Shown here: piece after piece, positions 54,830 through 62,918 of the stretch
How the letters are laid out: each line of letters begins with the position of its first letter
Numbering within the stretch: the stretch's first letter is position 1
Assembly (NCBI RefSeq): GCF_030012525.1
Contig: NZ_CP124855.1
Location: 868,001-932,000 of the forward strand
DNA: 64,000 bases
Reading direction: 5' to 3'
Source: Chryseobacterium gotjawalense
Lineage (GTDB): Bacteria; Bacteroidota; Bacteroidia; Flavobacteriales; Weeksellaceae
The notes under the pieces: generated by a model
The model's input: only the letters and a program-made list of their open reading frames with translations
The model's database searches: none
What the model was told of the DNA's origin: nothing
Program-made: the position numbers and the translations under genes

Positions 54830-54873
54830 GACCTCTTTTTCATCAATAAAACTTTAAAGAGGTCCCGTTTTTA
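54830..54873 (+). terminator. Terminator-like hairpin downstream of mdaB
   Basis: GACCTCTTT/AAAGAGGTC arms with a 17-nt loop are followed by CCGTTTTTATT. The loop is long, so it is moderately convincing. Confidence 0.55.
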
Positions 54874-54894
54874 TTTGATAAAAGAAGAGGTGAA

Positions 54895-55365
54895 TTATTC
54901 CTCTTCTTTTTTATTTATCCCTTTAAAATATTCGGCCTTCTCTTCCTGATTTCTGGACGCAGCATCGATAGAGTGCGAACCGTTTAGATTGGCATCTTGC
55001 TCTGCTTCCTCCGATAATTTTTCGTAATATTTGTGAATCTGATCCAATTCTTTTTCGGTTAAATTCTCAATATCCACAATTCTGTTACTCGCAGATTTGC
55101 TGGCTGCGATTAATTCATTGAGTTTGATTTGGATTGCTTTTGAGTCCTTATTCTGGGCTTTTTGAATTAAGAAAACCATCAGGAAAGTGATAATCGTAGT
55201 TCCGGTATTGATAATCAATTGCCAGGTTTCCGAAAACTGAAAAATGGGACCACTTACCGCCCAGATAATCACAATCGCCAAAGCACCTAAAAACGCGTAA
55301 GAACTTCCGGTGAAAGTAGTTGCAGCATTTGAAAATTTTTCAAATAAATTATTGTCAGTTGCCAT
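54895..55365 (-). CDS. Low-affinity iron permease family protein
   Basis: The start at 55365 (MATDNNLFEKFSNAATTFTG) is preferred over an ATG three codons upstream. The 156-residue protein has two transmembrane helices and a long cytosolic helical tail, with ALAIVIIWAVSGPIFQFSET, INTGTTIITFLMVFLIQKAQ and NRDSKA-like residues, matching the low-affinity Fe/Cu permease family (FET4-like). Direct metal transport by the bacterial members is not established. Confidence 0.88.
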   Translation of the reverse strand: MATDNNLFEKFSNAATTFTGSSYAFLGALAIVIIWAVSGPIFQFSETWQLIINTGTTIITFLMVFLIQKAQNKDSKAIQIKLNELIAASKSASNRIVDIENLTEKELDQIHKYYEKLSEEAEQDANLNGSHSIDAASRNQEEKAEYFKGINKKEEE

Positions 55366-55449
55366 AAGAATCATTTTTAATTATTCTCTTCACAGAAAAA
55401 AGTTTGCCAAACCTTTATAATTGCTGTGGATGACATTATTCATTATCAC

Positions 55450-55707
55450 TTACTTTTTACGGTATATAAAATAGGAAATCAGCAGAATGATATTCACCAC
55501 AACGGCAAAAGCATTGGACAGAATAATGGGAAGTTCGTCTTTGAGAAAACCATACCAAACCCACAGTGACAGTCCGGTAATTAAGAAGAGCATCATTAAT
55601 AAAGATAAATCTTCTACATCTTTTTCCTTTAAAACTTTGATCAGTTGTGGCAACATGGCTACTGAGGTAATGATACCTGCGGCCAAACCGAGAATATTTT
55701 CGTCCAT
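55450..55707 (-). CDS. SemiSWEET-family sugar transporter
   Basis: This 85-residue protein has three transmembrane helices and a PQ-loop motif (SVAMLPQLIKVLKEKD) at about 15-31 and WYGFLKDELPIILSNAFAVV later. SemiSWEETs dimerise to form sugar uniporters. It is monocistronic or follows the DJ-1-like gene on the same strand (167-bp gap with a terminator between). Confidence 0.9.
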   Translation of the reverse strand: MDENILGLAAGIITSVAMLPQLIKVLKEKDVEDLSLLMMLFLITGLSLWVWYGFLKDELPIILSNAFAVVVNIILLISYFIYRKK

Positions 55708-55804
55708 TTTAATTTATTATTAAACGAATTTAGGAAAAAGCAGAGAAAGTCTTTAGGCAAATTAAGTCACCATTGGCAAGAGCAGTTCTTGAGAGTTCTT
55801 AAAA

Positions 55805-55842
55805 AAAAGTTCCAAAGCGAAAATTCACTTTGGAACTTTTTA
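55805..55842 (-). terminator. Terminator of the DJ-1/PfpI gene
   Basis: Stem AAAAGTTCCAAAG/CTTTGGAACTTTT (13 bp) with a 10-nt loop; it ends in T runs on both strands. Confidence 0.8.
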
Positions 55843-55874
55843 TCAATAATTTCTGATCTAAAAAGATTCCGGAT

Positions 55875-56564
55875 TTATTTCTGAAGTTTGTTCAGCAACA
55901 ACTCAGCTACTTTTTCGGAAGACGCCGGATTCTGGCCGGTGATCAACAAACCGTCTTCTAAAGCATGCGCTTCAAAATCGGCAGCTTTGCTGTAGATCCC
56001 ACCGTTTTGTTTCAGCATATCTTCTACCAAAAAAGGAACGATATCAGTCAATTGCACCAAAGCTTCTTCGGAATTGGTAAAACCGGTTACTTTTTTACCT
56101 TTTACCAATGGTTCACCGGAAGTGTTTTTCACATGTTTCAAAGCTGCGGGAGCATGACAGACGAAAGCTACCGGTTTACCGCTGTTGTAAAAACTTTCGA
56201 TCAGTTTTGCCGAATCCGCACTTTCTGCCAAATCCCAAAGTGGTCCGTGACCGCCGGGATAAAATACGGCATCGTAATCTTTTGCGGAGACTTCAGATAG
56301 TTTGTGCGTTTTGCTTAATTTTTCCTGCAAATCTTTATCCGCTTTAAATCTGATGGTAGCTTCCGTTTGATTTTCCGGTTTGTCACTGGTAGGATCGATG
56401 GGTGGCTGACCACCATTTGGAGATGCTAAAATAACATCAACGCCTTTATCCACCAGATAGTAATAAGGACTTGCGAATTCTTCGATCCAAAATCCGGTTT
56501 TCTCACGGGTATTTCCCAACTGATCGTGGGAGGTTAAGACAAATAATATTTTCATGATATTCAT
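55875..56564 (-). CDS. DJ-1/PfpI-family protein (Hsp31/glyoxalase III-like)
   Basis: This 229-residue protein has the class I glutamine-amidotransferase-like fold: YPGGHGPLWDLAE with the catalytic-type Glu/His region and the nucleophile elbow FVCHAPAAL with Cys-His. ASPNGGQPPIDPTSDKPENQ is typical of the Hsp31/YajL-type glyoxalase III subgroup. Such proteins convert methylglyoxal to lactate or protect proteins from glycation. ATG codons at 56564 and 56555 are both possible. Confidence 0.9.
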   Translation of the reverse strand: MNIMKILFVLTSHDQLGNTREKTGFWIEEFASPYYYLVDKGVDVILASPNGGQPPIDPTSDKPENQTEATIRFKADKDLQEKLSKTHKLSEVSAKDYDAVFYPGGHGPLWDLAESADSAKLIESFYNSGKPVAFVCHAPAALKHVKNTSGEPLVKGKKVTGFTNSEEALVQLTDIVPFLVEDMLKQNGGIYSKAADFEAHALEDGLLITGQNPASSEKVAELLLNKLQK

Positions 56565-56691
56565 TTTAAGTTAATTTTTAATGCTGTTCCTGTCAAATAA
56601 GGAGCTGTTTATGTTGCTTTTTTAAAGGCGCAAATCGACGATTCACTAATTCCTTTAATAAAATAAAAAGACATTGGTAAAGGCGTGAGTT

Positions 56692-57852
56692 TTAATAGCT
56701 CATTTCGATAATTTTCTGAACATCTGCGGGCGCAAGTAATTTATGCTCTCCAAGTCCCATCCAACCGCGGTCTGTAAAACGTTTTGAAACAATATTTCCG
56801 GTTTCTGAATAGTCTTTGGTGTAGTCGGATAATTTAATATCGATTCCTAAAGATTTGAAGAATTCATCGGTTTTGTTAATTCCGGCGTGGGCTTTTTCTT
56901 CTAAAGTTCCTTCGGTAATATTCCAGACCCGCTCAGCATATTGCGCCAGTTTTTCTTTCTTGGTTTCGAAATTATAACGGTAATGATTTCCTGCTAAAAT
57001 GGCCAAAGTTCTGGCGTGATCAATTCCATACATCGCCGTTAATTCATGGCCCATCGAGTGAATGGCCCAGTCTCCCGGAACGCCCTGCTGAATTAATCCG
57101 TTCAGAGCCATGGTACAGCTCCACATAAAATTGCACGCGGCCTGATAATCCGAAGGATCTTTCATAATAGCCGGAGCCACTTCAATTAAAGTCTGCATGA
57201 TACTTTCTGCAAAACGATCCTGTAATAAAGCACCAATCGGATAAGTCATATACTGTTCCATCACGTGGGTAAACGCGTCTGCAATTCCGTTTGCCAGCTG
57301 ACGTTGCGGAATGGATTTAATCACTTCCGGATCAAGAACGGAGAAGATCGGGAAAAGTCCCGGTCCGCCAAATGCTAATTTTTCCTGTGTTTCTGCTCTG
57401 GTAATTACAGACCCGGAATTCATTTCAGATCCGGTTGCAGGAAGTGTCAATACCGTTCCAAAAGGCAATCCTTCGGTCACCGGTTTTTTATTGGTCAACA
57501 AATCCCAGGGAGTTTCGCCTTGGTATAAAGCTGCGGCTGATAAAAATTTGGTACCGTCGATTACAGAACCGCCACCCACAGCCAAAAGATAGGTGATTTT
57601 TTCTTCTTTAATGACTTTCAGTGCGTCCAGTAAAACGCTGTATTCCGGATTGGCAGGAATTCCACCGAATTCTACGACTTCATAACCTGAAAGTGCTTTT
57701 TTTACCTGATCATAGATTCCGTTTTTCTTAATACTTCCGCCACCGTAGAGCATCAATACTTTTGCGTTTACCGGAATTTCTGCCGGAAGATTTTCGATCT
57801 GACCTTTACCAAACAATATTTTTGTTGGATTTCTGTATTTAAAATTGTTCAT
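56692..57852 (-). CDS. YqhD-like iron-containing alcohol dehydrogenase
   Basis: The protein has 386 residues. The N-terminal Rossmann domain has LLAVGGGSVIDGTKF, and the metal-binding residues lie in NGIADAFTHVMEQYMTYP, HSMGHELTAMYGIDHARTLA. The TRP..GPS-type NADPH-binding features resemble YqhD. YqhD reduces toxic aldehydes (acrolein, malondialdehyde, methylglyoxal) using NADPH. It follows the medium-chain reductase gene by 17 bp, so the pair is an operon. Confidence 0.92.
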   Translation of the reverse strand: MNNFKYRNPTKILFGKGQIENLPAEIPVNAKVLMLYGGGSIKKNGIYDQVKKALSGYEVVEFGGIPANPEYSVLLDALKVIKEEKITYLLAVGGGSVIDGTKFLSAAALYQGETPWDLLTNKKPVTEGLPFGTVLTLPATGSEMNSGSVITRAETQEKLAFGGPGLFPIFSVLDPEVIKSIPQRQLANGIADAFTHVMEQYMTYPIGALLQDRFAESIMQTLIEVAPAIMKDPSDYQAACNFMWSCTMALNGLIQQGVPGDWAIHSMGHELTAMYGIDHARTLAILAGNHYRYNFETKKEKLAQYAERVWNITEGTLEEKAHAGINKTDEFFKSLGIDIKLSDYTKDYSETGNIVSKRFTDRGWMGLGEHKLLAPADVQKIIEMSY

Positions 57853-57869
57853 ATTTTTATTTTTCCTGT

Positions 57870-58865
57870 TTATATTTTTACGATCATTTTCCCTTTATTC
57901 CTGCCTTCAAAAAGGCCGATAAAAGCCTGCGGAATATTTTCAAAACCTTCCACGACGGTTTCGGCCGCATGCAGTTTTCCTTCAGACAACCATTGAGACA
58001 GATGTTTCATTCCTTCGGGGAATTTCTCCGCATAATTGCTCACGATGAATCCCTGCATCAAAGCACTTTTGCGGATGAGGAAAGGTTCCACGCGCGGTCC
58101 CTGCGGAACAGAAGTACCGTTGTAGGCGGAAATCGCGCCGCATACAATAATTCTTCCCAGTCGATTGATATTGGCATGTACACTGTCTGAAACCGCGCCG
58201 CTGACATTGTCATAATAAATATCAACACCATTGGGACAAACTTCTGCAATGGCTTTGGTCATGTCCTTTGTGGTATGGTAATTAATGGCTTCATCAAAAC
58301 CGAATTCAGATTTCAGCAAGGCTGCTTTTTCATCGGTTCCGGCGATGCCGATCACACGGCAGCCCAGTATTTTTGCGATTTGTCCCACGACACTTCCCAC
58401 GGCTCCGGCAGCTCCGGAAACCACGATGGTTTCTCCGGCTTTGGGTTTTCCTATTTCTGTAAGGCCGAAATAAGCGGTTAATCCCGTCATTCCCAAAACC
58501 CCTAAATAATTAGAAAGTGGTGCAGTCTGAGCATCTACTTTTAAAACATTATTTCCTGTTGATGTTTGAAATTCTTTCCAGTCCAAAGCTCCTGTAACAA
58601 ATTCTCCGGCTTTATACTTTTCATTCTTAGATTCCACTACTTTCGCGACAACGCCGGAATTCATCACTTTTTGAAGTTCAAAAGGCGGCACATAAGATGG
58701 CGCATCGCTCATTCGTCCCCGCAAATAAGGATCTACAGAAACGAATTTTGTTTTCAGAAGAATTTCGCCTTCTTTTATTACCGGCATTTCTTCATCTACA
58801 AATTTAAAATCTGACAGTTGGGGTTTTCCAACCGGTCGGCTGTTCAGTGTTATTGTTTTATTCAT
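57870..58865 (-). CDS. Medium-chain NADP-dependent oxidoreductase (CurA/zeta-crystallin-like)
   Basis: This 331-residue protein has VDPYLRGRMSDAPSY near the N-terminus, the nucleotide-binding motif VSGAAGAVGSVVGQIAKILG and VDIYYDNVSGAV, matching NADP-dependent alkenal/one oxidoreductases and curcumin reductase (no catalytic zinc). It reduces alpha,beta-unsaturated carbonyls. Co-transcribed with the YqhD-like gene 17 bp downstream. Confidence 0.92.
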   Translation of the reverse strand: MNKTITLNSRPVGKPQLSDFKFVDEEMPVIKEGEILLKTKFVSVDPYLRGRMSDAPSYVPPFELQKVMNSGVVAKVVESKNEKYKAGEFVTGALDWKEFQTSTGNNVLKVDAQTAPLSNYLGVLGMTGLTAYFGLTEIGKPKAGETIVVSGAAGAVGSVVGQIAKILGCRVIGIAGTDEKAALLKSEFGFDEAINYHTTKDMTKAIAEVCPNGVDIYYDNVSGAVSDSVHANINRLGRIIVCGAISAYNGTSVPQGPRVEPFLIRKSALMQGFIVSNYAEKFPEGMKHLSQWLSEGKLHAAETVVEGFENIPQAFIGLFEGRNKGKMIVKI

Positions 58866-59105
58866 CTTAAAAGGTTTTTATTAAAAATAAATGACTTTTT
58901 TTCTGTGTTTTTTTGATATTGCTGAATACAGGATACGCTCTGGCTTTGAGCTTACTTTCTGATGACTCATTTCGGATATCCATTTCTTATGAAATAAATT
59001 TTAAGAAATTTTCCACTCTTTAGGGTCGGTGAAAAAGAAAATATCTTTTTTGTAAGCAAATTTAAACAGGCCCCTCATTAATGAAGGTTTTTAAAATTAA
59101 ATATT

Positions 59106-59267
59106 ATGTATATCCGTTTTTAATCATAATGTAATTTTTTAACGCAAAGGTTCGCAAAGATTTTATTTACAAATACCATGTTTACAATCTTTTTTAAGTT
59201 CGCAAAGGCGTTTCACTTAGCAAAGTTCGCAAAGACTTTACAATTATTACTAATTACGGATATACAT
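59106..59267. repeat. MITE-like element, copy 1 (11-bp inverted termini)
   Basis: The element is bounded by ATGTATATCCG (59106-59116) and CGGATATACAT (59257-59267), an 11-bp perfect inverted repeat. Inside are several copies of the heptamer-like GCAAAG(G) (TTCGCAAAG, GTTCGCAAAGGCG). It is too short to encode a transposase, so it would be a non-autonomous element or REP cluster. Confidence 0.6.
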
Positions 59268-59275
59268 ATTAAATA

Positions 59276-59420
59276 TTTATATCCGTCTTTAATGAATGCA
59301 AAGTCGCAAAGATTTCATTTACAAACAGGCTGTTTTTCTTACTTTTTTGAGGACGCAAAGGTGTAAAACTTGACAAAGGACAGAAGAAACATATCTGTAT
59401 TACTAATTATAGATATACAT
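59276..59420. repeat. MITE-like element, copy 2 (degenerate)
   Basis: The second copy of the adjacent element is about 170 bp downstream of the first (TATCCG at 59111 and 59280). Left end ATTTATATCCG, right end TAGATATACAT, so the termini have drifted. It shares the GCAAAG motifs and the segment CGCAAAGATTTCATTTACAAA with copy 1. Confidence 0.55.
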
Positions 59421-59431
59421 TAAAAGAAAAA

Positions 59432-60010
59432 TCAAATTTTTATCGCATCCCATGCCAACTGAAACGTTTCTTTTTTCACTTTTTCATCTAAGGTAAAGAT
59501 TTCCCTTTCCTGCATTTCCAGTAAAAAAGACAGAGGATAGATGGTATAAGCATACAAAATATAGTCCGAAAGTGGTTTTATAACACCTTCTTTTTTACCT
59601 CTTTCCCATAAATCGAGTAACGGTTGCAGATTCTTTAATCCTTCTATTCTAATGGCTTCATCAATCATCGGGCTGTTGTCGCACTGGGATAAAAAGTTGG
59701 CTTCTTTTATCTGATTTAATTTGTAGTTGGCGATATTAACCCAAATAAGTTCAAAACCGGTTTTCACAGACATCTCTTCACTGTACCCTTCGAAAGCACA
59801 GGCGCTGAAAGACTCCTTCACTTCTAAGTAAAGCGTATTGATCAAATCCTGCTTATGTTGGAAATACAGATAAATGGTCGCCGGTGACACCCCTGCCATT
59901 TTAGCGATCTTAGACATCGGCGTATTATGAAAACCATGGTTGTTGACCAAAGTAAGTGTCGCATTGAGCAACGCATTTTTTTTGTCTGTTATTTTTTCTT
60001 TTTTAGCCAT
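59432..60010 (-). CDS. TetR/AcrR-family transcriptional regulator
   Basis: This 192-residue protein has an N-terminal TetR HTH (about 28-60: HNTPMSKIAKMAGVSPATIY) and a helical ligand-binding domain. It follows a DoxX-like gene by 6 bp. A perfect 14-bp palindrome overlaps the promoter of that operon, so it is probably autoregulated together with the DoxX gene. Confidence 0.92.
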   Translation of the reverse strand: MAKKEKITDKKNALLNATLTLVNNHGFHNTPMSKIAKMAGVSPATIYLYFQHKQDLINTLYLEVKESFSACAFEGYSEEMSVKTGFELIWVNIANYKLNQIKEANFLSQCDNSPMIDEAIRIEGLKNLQPLLDLWERGKKEGVIKPLSDYILYAYTIYPLSFLLEMQEREIFTLDEKVKKETFQLAWDAIKI

Positions 60011-60016
60011 TCTTCT

Positions 60017-60403
60017 TTATTTTACAAGCGAGGTAAATTTATATGATCTCCAGGAAAGCCAAATCAATATCAATTGAATAACCAGTCTGAAATAGGCCAG
60101 CTCAGGACTTCCGATGACGGGCTGCGCTTTGAAAGCATCCGCAATATGGAGTGGCAGGAAAATCACCATTAACACAAAAATACCGAACAAACCATATTGG
60201 GTATATTTTTGATTTAAAAATAAGGTAACGATGCCTAAAAGTAATTCTACAATTCCCGACAAATAAACAATTGCCAGTGGAAACGGTAAAAATGACGGGA
60301 CAAACGGAAGATAAAAACCGGGATTCCACAAGTGCTGAACTCCGGCCGCCATCATTAAAAATGCTAAAAGGATACTTGCGATCACCCAAAAAATCACTCT
60401 CAT
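60017..60403 (-). CDS. DoxX-like membrane protein
   Basis: The start at 60403 (MRVIFWVIASILLAFL) begins at the first transmembrane helix; an upstream ATG would include promoter and operator sequence. The 128-residue protein has four helices, with MMAAGVQHLWNPGFYLPFVP and YLSGIVELLLGIVTLF, matching the DoxX/DoxD-related family. It is the first gene of the TetR operon. DoxX-like proteins are linked to redox balance in some bacteria; the role here is unknown. Confidence 0.85.
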   Translation of the reverse strand: MRVIFWVIASILLAFLMMAAGVQHLWNPGFYLPFVPSFLPFPLAIVYLSGIVELLLGIVTLFLNQKYTQYGLFGIFVLMVIFLPLHIADAFKAQPVIGSPELAYFRLVIQLILIWLSWRSYKFTSLVK

Positions 60404-60428
60404 TGTACTTGATTTATGTTTTACGCTG

Positions 60429-60460
60429 CAAAGATATAAAAAAAAGAATGAACGTTCATT
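60429..60460 (-). promoter_or_regulatory. Promoter and TetR-type operator of the DoxX-tetR operon
   Basis: TATCTTTG (minus, 60436-60429) is a -7 box 26 bp upstream of the start. The perfect 14-bp palindrome AATGAACGTTCATT (60447-60460) lies 10 bp upstream of the -7 box, where it would overlap the -33 position. This is a classic place for a TetR operator. Confidence 0.7.
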
Positions 60461-60685
60461 TTTATAAATAAACAAATGATGATGGCTGATACTATTTAAA
60501 CCTAAAGAGGAATCATGAAATGCTTCCCTGCCCAAACATTAAAGGTGAACAAAGTCGCTGTTCCTTTAATTTAAAAATGATCAAATACAATGTTGTAAGA
60601 ATAAACGTTCTCCAGAAAACAACTGTTCAACGAAAGTGGTAATCCACAGGCGGGCAAAAAAATAAATAATCCATTTGCAGACGGA

Positions 60686-61132
60686 CTAATTTCTGTTATT
60701 CAAAAATCTTCTTCTGGCTCTCACATACACCCTGCTTACTTTAAATTTTCTTGAAATTAAATTGAACGTACTGATGACGGTTAAAAGCGAAATAAAAGCC
60801 AGGGCACCAAGAGCGCCGCCAAAGCCTTCAAAGAAAAGACTTTTTTTACTGTAAATGATGCTGAACAGCATTCCGGCAGCAGCTAACCGAAAATAGCTTC
60901 CATAGTATTTAGGGGAAACCATTCCAATAAACGAAGTTCCCATCAGGATAAGCGGAATATTTTTGGTGAGATAAGAATTCAGTGCGTGCGGAAAACAGTA
61001 GAAAAACAGCCCTGCCGCAACCGAAACTAAAGCCGAAGACCGAACCGGACCCTGTTTATAATGTTCGCTGACATAGAAAGTAAGCGTTGAACCTACAGTT
61101 CCGGCAACGGCTGTTATCATAAAATCATTCAT
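60686..61132 (-). CDS. Small multi-spanning membrane protein B of a paralogous pair
   Basis: The start at 61132 (MNDFMITAVAGTVGS) overlaps the preceding stop by 4 bp (ATGA), indicating coupling. The 148-residue protein has about four hydrophobic helices. LMGTSFIGMVSPKYYGSYFR and FEGFGGALGALAFISLL resemble segments of its upstream partner. The C-terminus is basic (RKFKVSRVYVRARRRFLN). The family is not recognised. Confidence 0.7.
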   Translation of the reverse strand: MNDFMITAVAGTVGSTLTFYVSEHYKQGPVRSSALVSVAAGLFFYCFPHALNSYLTKNIPLILMGTSFIGMVSPKYYGSYFRLAAAGMLFSIIYSKKSLFFEGFGGALGALAFISLLTVISTFNLISRKFKVSRVYVRARRRFLNNRN

Positions 61133-61689
61133 AATAACCAATGTATAAGGGTGACAATCACCATACTGCCGAATGCGATACTGCCCAATTTTCCACCAAT
61201 GCCGACGAACAGATTTTTTGCCAGCATCAAAAAGAGACCGGCTAAAATTCCGGCAGCAATAACAAAACCAATGGAGGGTGCGATTTTCAAGGCCGACATT
61301 CCGATGAATGCGCCACAATAAATAGCGGCCGGCACGTTGTTATAGTACTCTGATTTTTTATCGATGGACGGAAAAAAGGAGGCAAATGCGCCCGTAATCC
61401 CAACTGACAAGACGCTTCCAAGATCGGTGGAAGTATTAAGCAGATAGCAAGCCGAGGCTCCAACCGGTACCCATATCGCCACAGAAATATTTTCGTAAAC
61501 ATATTCTTCATGATGCAGATCCAAGTATTTATATCCAGAGATCAGCATTAAGGTGATGAACAGTACAGAAATGATGGTCGCAAAATGATTGGTTTCGTAC
61601 TGCTCTTTAATAATCATTAATAAAAATACCACCTGAACAAACAGAACAGTTGATGTCATTAAAAACCGGGCGGCTTTGTGTTTCTTCAT
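61129..61689 (-). CDS. Small multi-spanning membrane protein A of a paralogous pair
   Basis: This 186-residue protein has about six hydrophobic segments. The C-terminal third, YCGAFIGMSALKIAPSIGF and FVGIGGKLGSIAFGSMV, aligns with its downstream neighbour (FIGM..K, AAG, F.G.GG.LG..AF). The pair may form a heteromeric membrane complex. The function is unknown. Confidence 0.7.
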   Translation of the reverse strand: MKKHKAARFLMTSTVLFVQVVFLLMIIKEQYETNHFATIISVLFITLMLISGYKYLDLHHEEYVYENISVAIWVPVGASACYLLNTSTDLGSVLSVGITGAFASFFPSIDKKSEYYNNVPAAIYCGAFIGMSALKIAPSIGFVIAAGILAGLFLMLAKNLFVGIGGKLGSIAFGSMVIVTLIHWLL

Positions 61690-61849
61690 GCAATAAATCG
61701 GTTCCTAAAAGAGGAAGAGTCAGTTTAAATTTGTTTTAAAAGTCAAAAAACGATCTCCTTTTTATACAGATTCTTTCTTTAATTATACTAAAAATTTTTA
61801 ACGCGATAACGCAAAACACAATCATATCTGACCGCATTGACGTACCACT

Positions 61850-61884
61850 ATTTAAAAACAAAACCCCAACTTAATCAGGGTTTT
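61850..61884 (-). terminator. Terminator downstream of the HIU-hydrolase gene
   Basis: On the minus strand AAAACCC/GGGTTTT arms with an 11-nt loop are followed by GTTTTTAAA. Confidence 0.7.
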
Positions 61885-61906
61885 GAAAACTGTCTTTTTT
61901 TAAATT

Positions 61907-62320
61907 TTAATTACCTCTGTAGGTGGAATATCCGTAAGCAGACAGCGTAATCGGAACATGGAAATGGCTTTCTCCTTTAATTTCAAATACCACTTCTATG
62001 AAAGGGTAAAAAGAGTCTTGCTTCATTTTTTTAAAATAAGGGGCCACAAAATAGGTCAACTTATAAATACCTTCATTATCGACTCCTTTCGTTACCTTTA
62101 AAAAATCGGTAATCCTGCCGTTTTGATCCGTTATTTTTTCATCAACGGCGGTCCATTTGCCAGCTTTATCCTGTTTAGACAGACTTATTTTCACACCTGG
62201 AGCAGGCTCGCCTTTCGTAATGTCTAAGATGTGACTTGATAACTGGAATTTTGCCTCCTGGGCAAAGCTGAAACTTGCAAGTGCAAGCATAAGTACGGTT
62301 AAAAAATTTCTTGCTTTCAT
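61907..62320 (-). CDS. Hydroxyisourate hydrolase-like (transthyretin-family) protein with signal peptide
   Basis: This 137-residue protein has a signal peptide (about 1-20, ending FSFAQ). It has LSSHILDITKGEPAPGVKIS, FYPFIEVVFEI and the C-terminal YSTYRGN, a variant of the HIU-hydrolase signature YRGS. The conserved catalytic His/Arg positions are visible (SSHILD, YRG). HIU hydrolase normally acts in cytosolic or peroxisomal purine catabolism; a signal peptide suggests periplasmic action here. The gene follows a GlcG/HbpS-like gene by 6 bp. Confidence 0.87.
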   Translation of the reverse strand: MKARNFLTVLMLALASFSFAQEAKFQLSSHILDITKGEPAPGVKISLSKQDKAGKWTAVDEKITDQNGRITDFLKVTKGVDNEGIYKLTYFVAPYFKKMKQDSFYPFIEVVFEIKGESHFHVPITLSAYGYSTYRGN

Positions 62321-62326
62321 CTTTAT

Positions 62327-62824
62327 TTATTTATTTGTTTTAAATCCTAATTTCTCTACTGCTTCCGTTGCAATACGGTGATCATTTTCTCCGCTTCCGC
62401 CGCCGGAAACTCCTAAACTTCCAACGAGTTCACCATCGTTCCATACCGGTACGCCGCCCCCTAACAATAATAATTCCGGAAGTGTATTGAGGTTTTTCGC
62501 ACTTTCACTACCGGCTGCATTTTTCATCAGGTCCAGACTTGCCGTTTTTGTCGACAGTGAGGTGTACGCTTTCCGTCTGGAGGCTTCTGTATTGTGCGGT
62601 CCTACATGATCTCCTTTTAACAGTAACAATGTTACGCCGGATGAATTGAGTACCGCAACGGATACTTTTTTATCTGATTTTTGAGCTTCAATTCCGGCCT
62701 GTTCTGCTAACTTCAAAGCTCCTGCCTGATTCAGACTGTTTTCCTTTTGTATATATTGTGCAGATGCCAGTCCAGACATGAACAGCAATACACTGGTGAT
62801 TATTATCTTTTTTCCTGTTTTCAT
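62327..62824 (-). CDS. GlcG/HbpS-like secreted protein
   Basis: This 165-residue protein has a signal peptide (about 1-22, SGLASAQ). The GlcG/HbpS fold is visible in AEQAGIEAQKSDKKVSVAVL, SRRKAYTSLSTKTAS, GGGVPVWNDGELVGSLGVSG, plus a C-terminal DHRIATEAVEKLGF. HbpS binds haem and iron; other members have no assigned role. Co-transcribed with the HIU-hydrolase-like gene. Confidence 0.85.
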   Translation of the reverse strand: MKTGKKIIITSVLLFMSGLASAQYIQKENSLNQAGALKLAEQAGIEAQKSDKKVSVAVLNSSGVTLLLLKGDHVGPHNTEASRRKAYTSLSTKTASLDLMKNAAGSESAKNLNTLPELLLLGGGVPVWNDGELVGSLGVSGGGSGENDHRIATEAVEKLGFKTNK

Positions 62825-62918
62825 AATCGTAAAAATTGAATGTTCGGTACCGCAATTTACTGCGTCTTTTTTCTGAGTGACTTTATTGATCGGTAATGAA
62901 CGGGGTAATCCTGACTTT

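Larger units (their letters stand above)
58866..59431. other. 566-bp intergenic region with repeats
   Basis: No gene is seen. The right half (59106-59420) is a tandem pair of short elements described separately; the left half contains only AT-rich sequence and an imperfect palindrome CCTCATTAATGAAGG near 59070. Confidence 0.4.

Noticed and set aside
58866..59431. Coding sequence in the gap before the tetR gene
   Set aside because: A 62-codon ORF exists near 59178-59366 but it runs through the repeat pair and has no recognisable features.
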